Assembly: GCF_000820225.1 (NCBI RefSeq)
Contig: NZ_CDDK01000018.1
Location: 186,001 to 250,000 of the forward strand
Length of the DNA: 64,000 nucleotides
Source of the DNA: Aeromonas veronii bv. veronii
Lineage (GTDB): Bacteria; Pseudomonadota; Gammaproteobacteria; Enterobacterales; Aeromonadaceae
Direction: 5' to 3'
Part shown: positions 1 to 8,782 of the stretch, in pieces
How the letters are laid out: every line of letters begins with the position of its first letter
Numbering within the stretch: the stretch's first letter is position 1
Position numbers and translations under genes: made by a program
The notes under the pieces: model-generated
The model's database searches: none
What the model saw: the letters and a program-made list of their open reading frames with translations, nothing else
Told to the model about the DNA's origin: nothing

Positions 1-24
1 TAGGTGAGAATTTGTTGATAAAAA

Positions 25-40
25 TGTGAACGAGATCACT
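25..40. promoter_or_regulatory. Candidate CRP-binding site
   Basis: TGTGA, six bases, then TCACT matches the cAMP-CRP consensus TGTGA-N6-TCACA at nine of ten positions. It lies about 75 bp upstream of the small ORF that starts at 116. The target gene is inferred from position only, and no convincing -10 box is visible at the expected distance. Confidence 0.4.
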
Positions 41-115
41 TGAGACGACACAGATTGACGCTGGCGGCGGAGCAAAAAGGAGTAGAATGGCGCTTTATTT
101 TTGCGGGGCCAATCG

Positions 116-376
116 ATGCCTAACTATCACTTTTTCAAGCAGGGTCAGGCGCTTACCTATCTAGATGCCAATGCACCCAGCTATAGCGATGAGCGTCGTC
201 AACTGGTCGAACAGGGATTTGCCGCCATCGCCGCCCCCACCTTTGCAGATACCCCGGCCGAAGCCCTTGAGCTGCTTCGCACTCATCAGGCGCTACAGGA
301 TGAGGCCAACGCCAACGCCCTTTGTCTGACGGTTGCGACTATTCCGGCTGCGATCGCAACTCTGTCCGGGCACTGA
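116..376 (+). CDS. Conserved-looking small hypothetical protein
   Basis: An 86-residue acidic, Ala-rich protein beginning MPNYHFFKQG. I do not recognise the family. No signal peptide, membrane segment or cysteine motif is visible, so it is probably a small cytosolic protein. The ATG at 116 is preferred over the in-frame TTG at 101 because the latter adds only five residues and is no better placed. A strong AAGGAG at 75-80 sits ahead of a different-frame ATG at 87 that opens only a 25-codon ORF, so ribosomes may load there and reinitiate. The gene is followed by a bidirectional terminator and may respond to CRP through the site at 25-40. Confidence 0.55.
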   Translation: MPNYHFFKQGQALTYLDANAPSYSDERRQLVEQGFAAIAAPTFADTPAEALELLRTHQALQDEANANALCLTVATIPAAIATLSGH

Positions 377-402
377 CGCTGCCGCCAAGCTCACATGAAT
401 AA

Positions 403-432
403 AAAATGGTGCCACTGTGATGGCACCATTTT
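403..432. terminator. Bidirectional intrinsic terminator
   Basis: A perfect 12-bp inverted repeat (AAAATGGTGCCA / TGGCACCATTTT) with a 6-base loop and A/T tails on both sides. It separates the small + strand gene from the convergent HAD phosphatase and can serve both. Confidence 0.8.
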
Positions 433-461
433 ATCGGTTTGCCTGCTTGCCCCTGAGCCGT

Positions 462-1064
462 TTAGCGCGGGTGCAGGTCACCTTCGATAACCAGCACGGT
501 ATCCATCCCTGCCGCCTTGCCCGCCTCAAGCCCGATCCGGGTATCTTCAAACACCAGACAGTTTGTCGGATTGGCGCCGAGCAGCTCGGCCACCCGCAAA
601 AAGGTGTCGGGGTGCGGTTTGTGGTTGGTGACATCATCGGCACTTACTACTACCGAGATATAGGCGTCGAGTCCGGAGCTTTTCAGGATAGCGTCCGCCT
701 GGCTGCGCGGTGATCCTGTGCCAATCCCCATCTTCACCTTGCCGTGATAGTGCCTGACCAGCTCCCACATCTTGGGAAAGACGCTGGCCTTGTCGATATG
801 TTCCATATAGAGGGCAATCTTGCGACGGGTAAAGGCCTCGACATCCACCGTCAGCCCCTGCTGCTCGGCCAGCATGGCGATGATCTTGCGGGTGGGTATA
901 CCGCCGTATTGATAGAGCTGCTCCCGCTCGAAGGGGATGCCGAATTCGGCGCAGGTAAGCTCCCAAGCATCCAGATGAAGGGGCATGGAATCTACCAAAG
1001 TGCCATCCATATCGAAAATCAGGGCATCGTAGTGATCAAACCCGTACTGCTCACGCTCGCTCAT
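462..1064 (-). CDS. yqaB: HAD-superfamily sugar-phosphate phosphatase, YqaB type
   Basis: A 200-residue HAD hydrolase of the beta-phosphoglucomutase/YqaB subgroup. In E. coli, YqaB dephosphorylates fructose-1-phosphate and related sugar phosphates. Motif I is DMDGTLVDS, with nucleophile D18 and acid/base D20. Motif II is the GTGSPRS stretch, motif III the Lys of HKPHPD, and motif IV the VFEDTRIG acidic pair, so every catalytic element is present. The start at 1064 (MSEREQ) is chosen because GAGGAG lies just upstream; an in-frame ATG at 1082 would swallow that site. The gene stands alone on the - strand. Family assignment is firm; the physiological substrate is inferred from E. coli. Confidence 0.85.
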   Translation of the reverse strand: MSEREQYGFDHYDALIFDMDGTLVDSMPLHLDAWELTCAEFGIPFEREQLYQYGGIPTRKIIAMLAEQQGLTVDVEAFTRRKIALYMEHIDKASVFPKMWELVRHYHGKVKMGIGTGSPRSQADAILKSSGLDAYISVVVSADDVTNHKPHPDTFLRVAELLGANPTNCLVFEDTRIGLEAGKAAGMDTVLVIEGDLHPR

Positions 1065-1237
1065 GGGGGCTCCTCGAATCAAATAGAGCAGGCTAGCAGA
1101 AACGGTCGGCGTTTTGTGGGATCGGCCTCATGGTTGGGCATATTGTGGCCGCCGTTTTTTCTATCTCTTGCTGATTTGTGAGACAATAATCCGTTCATTG
1201 CCGGATACTTTGGCATATCAGATCAGCGAGTCCGCTT

Positions 1238-2614
1238 ATGACCTCGAAAATATCCCCCAAAACCATCTTCTCCAGTGTGGCGCTGGTGATTGCGCTCGGT
1301 TCACTGGAAAAGAGCATAGTCACCACCCCGCTGCCCATGATTGGCGCCGAGCTGCACGCTGGGGCCGCCCTCACCTGGGTGGTCACCGCCTACCTGCTGG
1401 CGGCTACCGCCGTGCTGCCCCTCTACGGCAAGCTGAGCGATCTCTTTGGCCGGGTGCGGATGCTCAATATCGGTATCGGCCTGTTTCTGGCGGGCTCGGT
1501 GGCCTGTGCGCTCTCCCAGGATCTGCCGACCTTGCTGGCAGCCCGGGTGCTGCAAGGGCTGGGAGGCGGCGGCCTGATTGCCCTCGCGTTTACCGTGATT
1601 GCCGACACCATTCCACCGCGGGAGGTGGGCAAGTATCAGGGCTACATCTCGGCGGTCTATGCGGTCTCCAGCATCGCTGGCCCCTTGCTCGGCGGTTATT
1701 TCACCGAGCAGCTCAGCTGGCGCTGGATCTTCTGGATCAATCTGCCGCTCGGGGCGCTGGCGGTCTTTCTCATCAACCGCAACCTCAAGCAGCTCAACGT
1801 ACGTCGCCACAGTCGCTTCGACTGGAAGGGGGCGGGTCTGCTGATTACCGTCACCACGCTCACCCTGTTGCTGCTCTCGCCGGAGGCGGCGCTGCCCGCA
1901 CTCTGGCTTTCGGCGGCGCTGGGCGTTGCACTGCTGCTGCTCGTTCTGATTGAGCGGCGTGCCCACGACCCCATATTGCCTGCCCATCTGGCCCGGCTGC
2001 CCGGCTATCTGGTGAGCGTGCTGCTGGTGATGCTATCCCAGTTGCTGATGTTTGCCGTGCTGGTATATCTGCCGTTGCAGATGCAGTGGCAGAAGGGGAT
2101 GAGTGCCAGCGAGAGCGGTGCCATCATGGTCATCTTCATGATCTGCATCACCGCTGGCGCTTTTGTCGGTGGCAAGCTGATTGGCCGTACCGGTCACTAC
2201 AAGAGCTTTGTTGCGGTGGGGTTTGCGCTGGCCGCGGTGGCTCTGTGGCAGATCCACTTCGATGCCTGGGTCAAGCTGGCGCTCGGGTTTGCCGGTATTG
2301 GTCTCGGTCTGGTGCTGCCCGCCCTCTCGGTAGTAGTGCAAAATGCCCTGCCACGGCAGGATCGCGGTATCGGCATGTCGCTGTTCAACTTCGGGAGGGA
2401 GCTCGGCGGTGCCGTCGGCGTGGCCATCTGCTCCATGCTGTTTCATTTCCGCCTGCCAGCCGGCAGCGATGGCGATCTGAGCCGACTTGCCCCCGATCTG
2501 CTGGCCCCGGGCTTCAGCGCGACCTATATCGGCATGGCATTGATCGCCACGGTGGCGCTGCTCATCACCCTGCTGGCGTTGAAGCGCCACGAGCTGGCCT
2601 CCATCAGCGCCTGA
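1238..2614 (+). CDS. DHA2-family (14-TMS type) MFS drug/H+ antiporter
   Basis: A 458-residue, very hydrophobic inner-membrane protein with MFS features of the EmrB/QacA (DHA2) family. These are motif A (GKLSDLFGRVRM) after the second helix, a Gly-rich motif B stretch (RVLQGLGGGGL) and the antiporter motif C region (GPLLGGYF). It probably exports toxic organic compounds using the proton gradient. It is slightly short for the family. The usual membrane-embedded Asp of helix 1 (LDxTIV) is Glu here (LEKSIV). No membrane-fusion partner gene is adjacent, so any cargo crosses only the inner membrane or uses a partner elsewhere. The specific substrate cannot be read from sequence. Confidence 0.8.
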   Translation: MTSKISPKTIFSSVALVIALGSLEKSIVTTPLPMIGAELHAGAALTWVVTAYLLAATAVLPLYGKLSDLFGRVRMLNIGIGLFLAGSVACALSQDLPTLLAARVLQGLGGGGLIALAFTVIADTIPPREVGKYQGYISAVYAVSSIAGPLLGGYFTEQLSWRWIFWINLPLGALAVFLINRNLKQLNVRRHSRFDWKGAGLLITVTTLTLLLLSPEAALPALWLSAALGVALLLLVLIERRAHDPILPAHLARLPGYLVSVLLVMLSQLLMFAVLVYLPLQMQWQKGMSASESGAIMVIFMICITAGAFVGGKLIGRTGHYKSFVAVGFALAAVALWQIHFDAWVKLALGFAGIGLGLVLPALSVVVQNALPRQDRGIGMSLFNFGRELGGAVGVAICSMLFHFRLPAGSDGDLSRLAPDLLAPGFSATYIGMALIATVALLITLLALKRHELASISA

Positions 2615-2650
2615 TTTGGCCTGCGCTAACATTGGCTCACTATAGATAGC

Positions 2651-2678
2651 ATCAGGGCTCCCCGCGGGGAGCCCTGAT
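2651..2678. terminator. Hairpin terminator between convergent genes
   Basis: A perfect 14-bp inverted repeat (ATCAGGGCTCCCCG and its complement) with essentially no loop beyond the fold point, lying between the convergent MFS and nifJ genes. The T-tract is weak on both sides, so termination may rely on stem strength. Confidence 0.6.
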
Positions 2679-2725
2679 TGTTATTTGGCGAACAGAGTGG
2701 CTGCTGCCATCAAGCCATGCGCGAG

Positions 2726-5700
2726 TTACTCCTGCGCCGGACTCTCCTTGCCTGCCAGCTGGCTCAGCCAGGCGAATCTGCGATTCGCCTCCTGTTCGGC
2801 CTCTTCATAGAGTTGGCAGGCTACCTCCGGCAGCTGGCGCTCCAGCCGCTGGAAGCGGGGCTCGTGGCGCAAGGTCTCGGCCAGCGAGGCATTGGGTGCC
2901 CGCGAGTCGAGTGCCAGCGGCAGTTTGCCCTCGTCAGCGCGGCGTGGATCGAAGCGGTAGAGCGGCCAGAAGCCGGTGGCGGTCAGCTGTTTCATCTGCT
3001 CGTGGCTCTCGGCCATGTCGTAGCCATGCTCCTCGCAGGGGCTGTAGGCGATGATGAGCGAGGGGCCCGGGTAGGCTTCCGCCTCCTGAATTGCCTTCAC
3101 CGTCTGGTTCATCTGGGCGCCGAGGGAGATCTGCGCCACATAGACGTGGCCATACATCATCACGCTGGCCCCGAGATCCTTGCGCGCCTTGCGTTTGCCC
3201 TGCTCGCCAAACTTGGTAATGGCACCGAGTGGCGTCGCCTTCGACTGCTGGCCGCCGGTGTTGGAGTAGCACTGGGTGTCGAGCACCAGCACATTGATGT
3301 TCTCCCCCAGACTCAGCACATGGTCGAGCCCGCCAAAGCCGATGTCGTAGGCCCAGCCATCGCCGCCGATGAGCCAGACCGATTTTTCCACCAGATAGTC
3401 CGCATCGCGAGCCAGCTCTTGGGCTGCCGGGGTCTGGCTCCCCTGCAGCAGCGCTCGCAACTGCTGGATATGGGCCCGCTGCTCGGAAACCGGCAGGGTG
3501 GTATCGCCGAGCGCCTCGCGCAGCGCTGCCGGGATGGTGTCGACCAGGCTCGCCAGCAGACGGCGCACCCGCTCCCTGTGCTGATCGACGGTAAGACGGA
3601 AGCCCAGTCCGAACTCGGCGTTGTCTTCAAACAGCGAGTTGGCCCAGGCTGGGCCGCGCCCGTCGGCGTTGGTGGTGTAAGGGGTGGTAGGCAGGTTGCC
3701 GCCATAAATGGACGAGCAGCCGGTGGCGTTGGCAATCAGTAGCCGATCGCCATAGAGCTGGGTCAGCAACTTGATATAGGGAGTCTCGCCACAGCCGGAG
3801 CAGGCGCCCGAGTATTCAAATAGCGGCGAGATGAGCTGGGAGGTGCGGATGTCGATGCGTTCCAGCTGCTCGGCGCTGCGCTCTGGCAGGTCGAGGAAGA
3901 AGTCGTAGTTGGCCTTCTGCTCGTCGAGGTGATCGAGGCGTGAAGCCATATTGATCGCCTTGCGATCCGGGTTGCTGCGATCCTTGGCCGGGCACACCTC
4001 GACGCAGAGATTGCAGCCGGTGCAATCCTCCGGCGCCACCTGCAGCACATACTGCTGGCCGCGCATGTCGCGGGATTTCACATCCAGCGCATCCAGGGTG
4101 GCGGGGGCAGCGGCCAGCGCATCCGGTTCTACCACCTTGGCGCGAATGGCCGAGTGGGGACAGGCGGCGACACAGTAGTTGCACTGGGTGCAGAGCTCCG
4201 CCTCCCAGATGGGGATCTCCTTGGCGATATTGCGCTTCTCCCAGCGGGTGGTGCCGACCGGCCAGGTGCCATCCGGCGGGAAGGCGGAGACCGGCAGGCT
4301 GTCCCCCAGTCCCGCCAGCATGGCGGCGGTGACGGTCTGGACAAAGTCGGGGGCCTTGGCCGAAACCACCGGCGGGCGGGGGCGGCTGGCGGGATCCAGC
4401 TCGCCAAGTGGCACCCGGGTCAGGGCGGCGCAGGTTGCCTCCAGTGCCTGCCAGTTGCGTTCGACCAGCGCTTGTCCCTTGCTACCATAGCTGGTGGCGA
4501 TGGCCTGCTTCAGCAGGCTGGTCGCCTCTGCGGGGGGAATGATGGCGCTGAGCTGGAAGAAGGCCATCTGCATCACGGTATTGATGCGGTTGCCGAGCTG
4601 GCAGTCGCGGGCAATTTTGGCGGCGTTGATGATGTAGAAGCGCGCCTCTTTCTCGCGCAGGGCGTGCTGTACCTCGCTGGGGAGGCGCTGCCAGATCTCC
4701 GCTTCGCTGTAGGGGGTGTTGAGCAGGAAGATGCCACCCGCTTTCAAGCGCTCTGCCATATGGTACTTGTCGACAAACTGCCACTGATGGCAGCCGATAA
4801 AGTCCGCCTCTTCCACCAGATAGGCCGATTGCAGCGGCCGCTCGCCCACCCGCAGGTGAGAGACGGTGAGGCCGCCCGCCTTTTTGGAGTCGTAGACGAA
4901 ATAGCCCTGCGGATAGAGGCCGGTGTGGTTGCCGAGGATCTTGATGCTGTTCTTGGCCGCCGAGACGGTGCCATCGCTGCCAAGGCCGTAGAAGAGCGCC
5001 TCCAGCTTGTGTTGCTGGCTGTGGATGGGGGTTTGCGAATCCAGCGCGGCCAGCGGTAGCGAGAGACCTGTGATGTCATCGAATATACCGACGGTAAAGC
5101 GCGGGCGCGGGTTCTCTTGCGCCAGTTCGGCAAACACCGCCAGCGCGCAGGCGGGGCCGAACTCCTTGGAGGAGAGGCCGTAGCGACCGCCGATCACCCG
5201 CGGCAGGCTTGCCCGCTCGCCCCGGCTGACCGCTTCGGCCAGCGCTGTCATCACGTCGAGATAGAGGGGCTCGGCCTGTGCGCCCGGCTCCTTGGTGCGA
5301 TCCAGCACGGCGATGGTGCGGGCACTCTCGGGAATCGCGGCCAACAGGTGCCCGGCTGAGAAGGGACGGAACAGCCGCACCTTCACCAGCCCCACCTTCT
5401 CCCCTTGGGCAAGCAGGCGTTCGATCACCTCTTCACAGGTGCCGATGGCCGAGCCCATCAGCACCACTATCCGCTCCGCCTGCGGGTGGCCGACATATTC
5501 AAACGGCCGGTAGTAGCGGCCGGTCTGCTCGCCAAAGGCCTGCATCGCTTCGCTCACATGGCCATAGGCGGCGTCATACCAGGGATTGCTCGCCTCCCGG
5601 CACTGGAAGTAGGTGTCCGGGTTGGCGGCGGTGCCGCGAATGACCGGTTTGTCGGGAGTGAGCGCCCGGTCACGATGAGCACGGATGGCATCTGCGGGCA

Positions 5701-6271
5701 GCAGGGCACGCAGGGTGTCGTCAGCGAGCGGTGCTATCTTGGCGATCTCGTGAGAGGTACGAAAGCCGTCGAAGAAGTGAATAAAGGGGAGGCGGCTGTT
5801 GAGGCTGGCCACTTGAGAAATCAGGGCAAAGTCCTGCGCCTCCTGCACATTGCTGGCACAGAGCATGGCGCAGCCGGTCTGGCGCACCGCCATCACGTCC
5901 GAGTGATCGCCAAAGATCGATAGCGCGTGGGTCGCCACGGTGCGTGCCGCCACATGCAGCACAAAGGGGATGAGCTGACCCGCCAGCTTGTAGAGGTTGG
6001 GGATCATCAGCAGCAAACCCTGCGACGAGGTAAACGAGGTCGCCAGCGCGCCGGTCTGCAGGGCGCCGTGGACGGCGGCAATGGCGCCCCCTTCCGACTG
6101 CATCTCGACAACCCGGGGCACATCCCCCCAGAGATTCTTGCCCCGCTCGCTCGACCAGGCCGACGACTGCTCGGCCATGGCCGAGCTGGGGGTGATGGGG
6201 TAGATGGCGATGACTTCGCTGGTGCGGTACGCCACCGAGGCGACTGCGTTATTCCCGTCTGTGGTGATCAT
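2726..6271 (-). CDS. nifJ: Pyruvate:flavodoxin/ferredoxin oxidoreductase
   Basis: A 1181-residue single-chain enzyme that oxidatively decarboxylates pyruvate to acetyl-CoA and reduces flavodoxin or ferredoxin; it is close to E. coli YdbK throughout. The N-terminal pyrimidine-binding domain starts ITTDGNNAVASVAYR and contains the YPITPSS motif. Two 4Fe-4S clusters of ferredoxin type follow (CTQCNYCVAACP near residue 694 and CTGCNLCVEVCP near 747). The C-terminal thiamine-diphosphate domain carries GDGWAYDIGFGG near 973, and the proximal-cluster cysteines lie in SGACSGCGE. It is full length. It is monocistronic on the - strand, with an A/T-rich leader (6272-6499) suited to a promoter. Cytosolic; likely important in anaerobic or redox-stress metabolism, which is inference. 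Confidence 0.95.
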   Translation of the reverse strand: MITTDGNNAVASVAYRTSEVIAIYPITPSSAMAEQSSAWSSERGKNLWGDVPRVVEMQSEGGAIAAVHGALQTGALATSFTSSQGLLLMIPNLYKLAGQLIPFVLHVAARTVATHALSIFGDHSDVMAVRQTGCAMLCASNVQEAQDFALISQVASLNSRLPFIHFFDGFRTSHEIAKIAPLADDTLRALLPADAIRAHRDRALTPDKPVIRGTAANPDTYFQCREASNPWYDAAYGHVSEAMQAFGEQTGRYYRPFEYVGHPQAERIVVLMGSAIGTCEEVIERLLAQGEKVGLVKVRLFRPFSAGHLLAAIPESARTIAVLDRTKEPGAQAEPLYLDVMTALAEAVSRGERASLPRVIGGRYGLSSKEFGPACALAVFAELAQENPRPRFTVGIFDDITGLSLPLAALDSQTPIHSQQHKLEALFYGLGSDGTVSAAKNSIKILGNHTGLYPQGYFVYDSKKAGGLTVSHLRVGERPLQSAYLVEEADFIGCHQWQFVDKYHMAERLKAGGIFLLNTPYSEAEIWQRLPSEVQHALREKEARFYIINAAKIARDCQLGNRINTVMQMAFFQLSAIIPPAEATSLLKQAIATSYGSKGQALVERNWQALEATCAALTRVPLGELDPASRPRPPVVSAKAPDFVQTVTAAMLAGLGDSLPVSAFPPDGTWPVGTTRWEKRNIAKEIPIWEAELCTQCNYCVAACPHSAIRAKVVEPDALAAAPATLDALDVKSRDMRGQQYVLQVAPEDCTGCNLCVEVCPAKDRSNPDRKAINMASRLDHLDEQKANYDFFLDLPERSAEQLERIDIRTSQLISPLFEYSGACSGCGETPYIKLLTQLYGDRLLIANATGCSSIYGGNLPTTPYTTNADGRGPAWANSLFEDNAEFGLGFRLTVDQHRERVRRLLASLVDTIPAALREALGDTTLPVSEQRAHIQQLRALLQGSQTPAAQELARDADYLVEKSVWLIGGDGWAYDIGFGGLDHVLSLGENINVLVLDTQCYSNTGGQQSKATPLGAITKFGEQGKRKARKDLGASVMMYGHVYVAQISLGAQMNQTVKAIQEAEAYPGPSLIIAYSPCEEHGYDMAESHEQMKQLTATGFWPLYRFDPRRADEGKLPLALDSRAPNASLAETLRHEPRFQRLERQLPEVACQLYEEAEQEANRRFAWLSQLAGKESPAQE

Positions 6272-6463
6272 CTGTTTTCCACTTTGCTATGCCAGTTTGA
6301 AGGCCGATAGTTGCATCGGCAATGGATAGGTCGCAGGCATAGTAAGAGGGGCAATGAGAGCGTATCAAACGGGATAAATAATCAATTAATAAGTCAGTAA
6401 TAGTGGTTAATTTAATCCTGTCGCGTGGGGACGTGATTTTCTGCTGACAGCCGACGGGAGGTG

Positions 6464-6493
6464 GCTGACGGGCCATTGGTATGGCCCGTCAGC
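6464..6493 (-). terminator. Hairpin after the GH13 gene
   Basis: A 13-bp perfect inverted repeat (GCTGACGGGCCAT / ATGGCCCGTCAGC) with a 4-base loop, six bases beyond the stop of the - strand glucosidase. There is no T-run after it, so intrinsic termination is probable but not certain. Confidence 0.5.
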
Positions 6494-6499
6494 ACGGGG

Positions 6500-8140
6500 T
6501 TAACCCTGATCCACTTGCAGCCAGATGGCGCACTGATAAGGGGCGAAGAGTGGCAGCGGTTCGCCTGGGTAATTGGCCAGCAGCAACCGCATCTCATCTG
6601 CCACCTTGTCGAAGTGGGGCATCGGCAAGGGGTTCGCCGTGAGATTGGCGAGCAGCAGCAGGGTGTGCCGCTCTCCGCTGGCCGGATCCTGCCAGTGGCG
6701 GCGATAGCTGATGCGCTCGAGGTCGTCCCCATCCAGCAGCTCGAAATTGCCGTAGCGAATGACAGGGTGGGCCTTGCGCAGGGCGATGAGCTGGCGATAG
6801 CAGTGAAACGGCGAGTCGGGGCGTGTCAGCTGTTCGTCAGCATTTATCTCGACGTGGTTGGCATTGAGGGCAATCCAGGGCGTGGTGGTGCTGAAACCGG
6901 CGTGGAGGCCGCCGTTCCACTGCATCGGGGTGCGGGCGTTGTCGCGGCCGATGGCATCGAGCCGCCGACTCAGCTCGGCAGGATCCAGCCCTGAGTGGCT
7001 GGAGCGGTAGTTGAGCGCCTCCACATCGCGCAGCTCGCCCGGCTGCCAGTGGCGGTTGGTCATGGCGAGCTCCTCCCCCTGATAGATGAAGGGAGTGCCC
7101 TGCATCATATGCAGCACCATGGCCCAGAGCTTGGCGCTGGTTTCCCGCCACTCTGGCCTGTCATCGCCAAAGCGGGAGACGGCGCGGGGCAGGTCGTGGT
7201 TGCCGAGAAACAGGCTGTTCCAGCCCTGACCGTGCAGCCCTTGCTGGTGGCGGGCCATGGCTTGTTTGAAGGCGAGGGGATCGAAGCGGGATGACCACTT
7301 GTCACTGCCCAGCCCCAGATGCTCGAAGTTGAACACCATGCTGAACTCGCTGCCGTCGTGGTTCGAATAGTTCTGCATATGGGCGAGATCGGCCCCCCAG
7401 GTCTCCCCCACCGTGATGATCCCCTTGCCGCCGAAGCTGGCGGCATTGAGCTCGCGGATATAGTCGTGCAGGTGCGGGCCGTTGCTCATGGCCAGCCGGT
7501 CCCACTCCTTGCTCACCATATCGATCACATCGAAGCGAAATCCTTTGATCCCTTTGCCCAGCCAGAAGTTGATCACCGCTGCCATCTCGGCGCGCACCGC
7601 CGGGTTGTCCCAGTCCAGATCGGCCTGACTCGCGTCGAAGTTGTGCAGGTAGTAGCGATCAAGCTCCGGCACATACTGCCAGCCGCTGCCGCCAAAGATC
7701 GAGGTGACCGGGTGGGCATCGACAAAGGCTTGATCCCGGAATACGTAATAACCCTGATAACGAGGATCGCCGGCCAGCGCCTTCATAAACCACTCGTGTT
7801 CGGTGGAGGTGTGGTTGGCGACGATATCCATCATGATGCCGATGCCGTGAGCGGCCGCTTCGGCTATCAGCTGCTCCATCTCGGTCAGGGTGCCGAAGGC
7901 GGGGTCGATGGCACGGTAGTCCGCCACGTCGTAGCCGTTGTCCCGCTTGGGGGAGCGATAGATGGGGGTGAGCCACAGCATATCGACCCCCAGGGTGGCC
8001 AGATAACCGAGGCGCTGACGGATGCCGTTGATATCGCCCATGCCGTCGCCATCGCTGTCCTGAAAGCTCATGGGGTAGATCTGGTAGATGACGCAGCTCT
8101 CGAGGTCGATATCGGGCGTGTGGAGGGGTTGCGGGTTCAT
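6500..8140 (-). CDS. GH13 alpha-glucosidase (TreC / oligo-1,6-glucosidase type)
   Basis: A 546-residue family-13 (beta/alpha)8 glucosidase. All conserved regions are present: DIVANHTS, the nucleophile Asp in GFRFDVID (about residue 202), the acid/base Glu in VGETWG (about 245) and the transition-state Asp in GNHDLPR (about 314). A downstream GRDNARTPMQW motif is typical of oligo-1,6-glucosidases and trehalose-6-phosphate hydrolases. It has no signal peptide and so is cytosolic. Similarity along the length is closest to TreC, but no trehalose PTS permease lies nearby. The substrate (trehalose-6-phosphate, isomaltose or maltose oligomers) is therefore left open. A clear ribosome-binding site is not visible before the ATG. 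Confidence 0.85.
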   Translation of the reverse strand: MNPQPLHTPDIDLESCVIYQIYPMSFQDSDGDGMGDINGIRQRLGYLATLGVDMLWLTPIYRSPKRDNGYDVADYRAIDPAFGTLTEMEQLIAEAAAHGIGIMMDIVANHTSTEHEWFMKALAGDPRYQGYYVFRDQAFVDAHPVTSIFGGSGWQYVPELDRYYLHNFDASQADLDWDNPAVRAEMAAVINFWLGKGIKGFRFDVIDMVSKEWDRLAMSNGPHLHDYIRELNAASFGGKGIITVGETWGADLAHMQNYSNHDGSEFSMVFNFEHLGLGSDKWSSRFDPLAFKQAMARHQQGLHGQGWNSLFLGNHDLPRAVSRFGDDRPEWRETSAKLWAMVLHMMQGTPFIYQGEELAMTNRHWQPGELRDVEALNYRSSHSGLDPAELSRRLDAIGRDNARTPMQWNGGLHAGFSTTTPWIALNANHVEINADEQLTRPDSPFHCYRQLIALRKAHPVIRYGNFELLDGDDLERISYRRHWQDPASGERHTLLLLANLTANPLPMPHFDKVADEMRLLLANYPGEPLPLFAPYQCAIWLQVDQG

Positions 8141-8271
8141 CAGCTTGGCCGGTTGGGGGGGAGTTATTCCTATCTTACCCAGATGATCTGGCCCTCAACA
8201 GGGCAGGGGAAACCTTGAAAAGGGTTCCATAGTTGGCTGATTGCCAAAAGTGAGGGAAGGGTCACAACTGG

Positions 8272-8304
8272 GCCATCCCGAGCCACGTAGGTGGTCGGGA
8301 TGGC
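8272..8304 (-). terminator. Hairpin terminator downstream of the DUF1622 gene
   Basis: A 10-bp perfect inverted repeat (GCCATCCCGA / TCGGGATGGC) around a 13-base loop, about 35 bases past the stop of the - strand DUF1622 gene. It has no strong T-run. Confidence 0.45.
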
Positions 8305-8340
8305 ACGGCACTCAGCGATGATGTTATGCAGGAATACTGG

Positions 8341-8721
8341 TTATTGAGCAGCCTTGGTCTGCTCGCTGCGCTGCTCCTGCTGGTGTTCCGCTTGTGCCTC
8401 CAGCTCCTTGCCGAGGAAGTAGTTCAGGAAGGTGCGGATCACCGCGATGATGGCGAGGCGGATCAGCTCCTCCTTGCTCGGTGCGACCGTGGTGGCCAGG
8501 ATATCGGCGGCGAGCTGAAACTCCAGCGCCAGAATGAGCCAGCTGCCAAAGCAGAGGCGAATGCGCGGAAATCCGGGCTGGTGATCCCGCACCCGCGCCG
8601 CTAGCCAGAGGGTTTTGCCAAGCCCTATCACCACACAGGCGATGGAGATGATCTCCAGCAGCAGCTGGAACAGCTCGACCCCGTGCATCATCCCCTCTTT
8701 CAGGCTCGCTATCTCAAACAC
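8341..8721 (-). CDS. DUF1622 family membrane protein
   Basis: A roughly 126-residue inner-membrane protein of the DUF1622 family, recognised by RLCFGSWLILALEFQLAADI followed by an APSKEEL...AIIAVIRTFLNYFLGKEL block. Two to three hydrophobic segments are visible, and the charged C-terminal tail (QAEHQQEQRSEQTK) is probably cytosolic. The GTG at 8721 is preferred because AGGGAGG lies eight bases upstream; the GTG at 8730 overlaps that site, and ATGs at 8691/8688 are further options. The function of the family is unknown. It is monocistronic. Confidence 0.8.
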   Translation of the reverse strand: MFEIASLKEGMMHGVELFQLLLEIISIACVVIGLGKTLWLAARVRDHQPGFPRIRLCFGSWLILALEFQLAADILATTVAPSKEELIRLAIIAVIRTFLNYFLGKELEAQAEHQQEQRSEQTKAAQ

Positions 8722-8782
8722 TCGGGTCACCTCCCTGATTCAAAAGAGGACACTATTAACACATCGCTCGGCAAAGGCCAAA

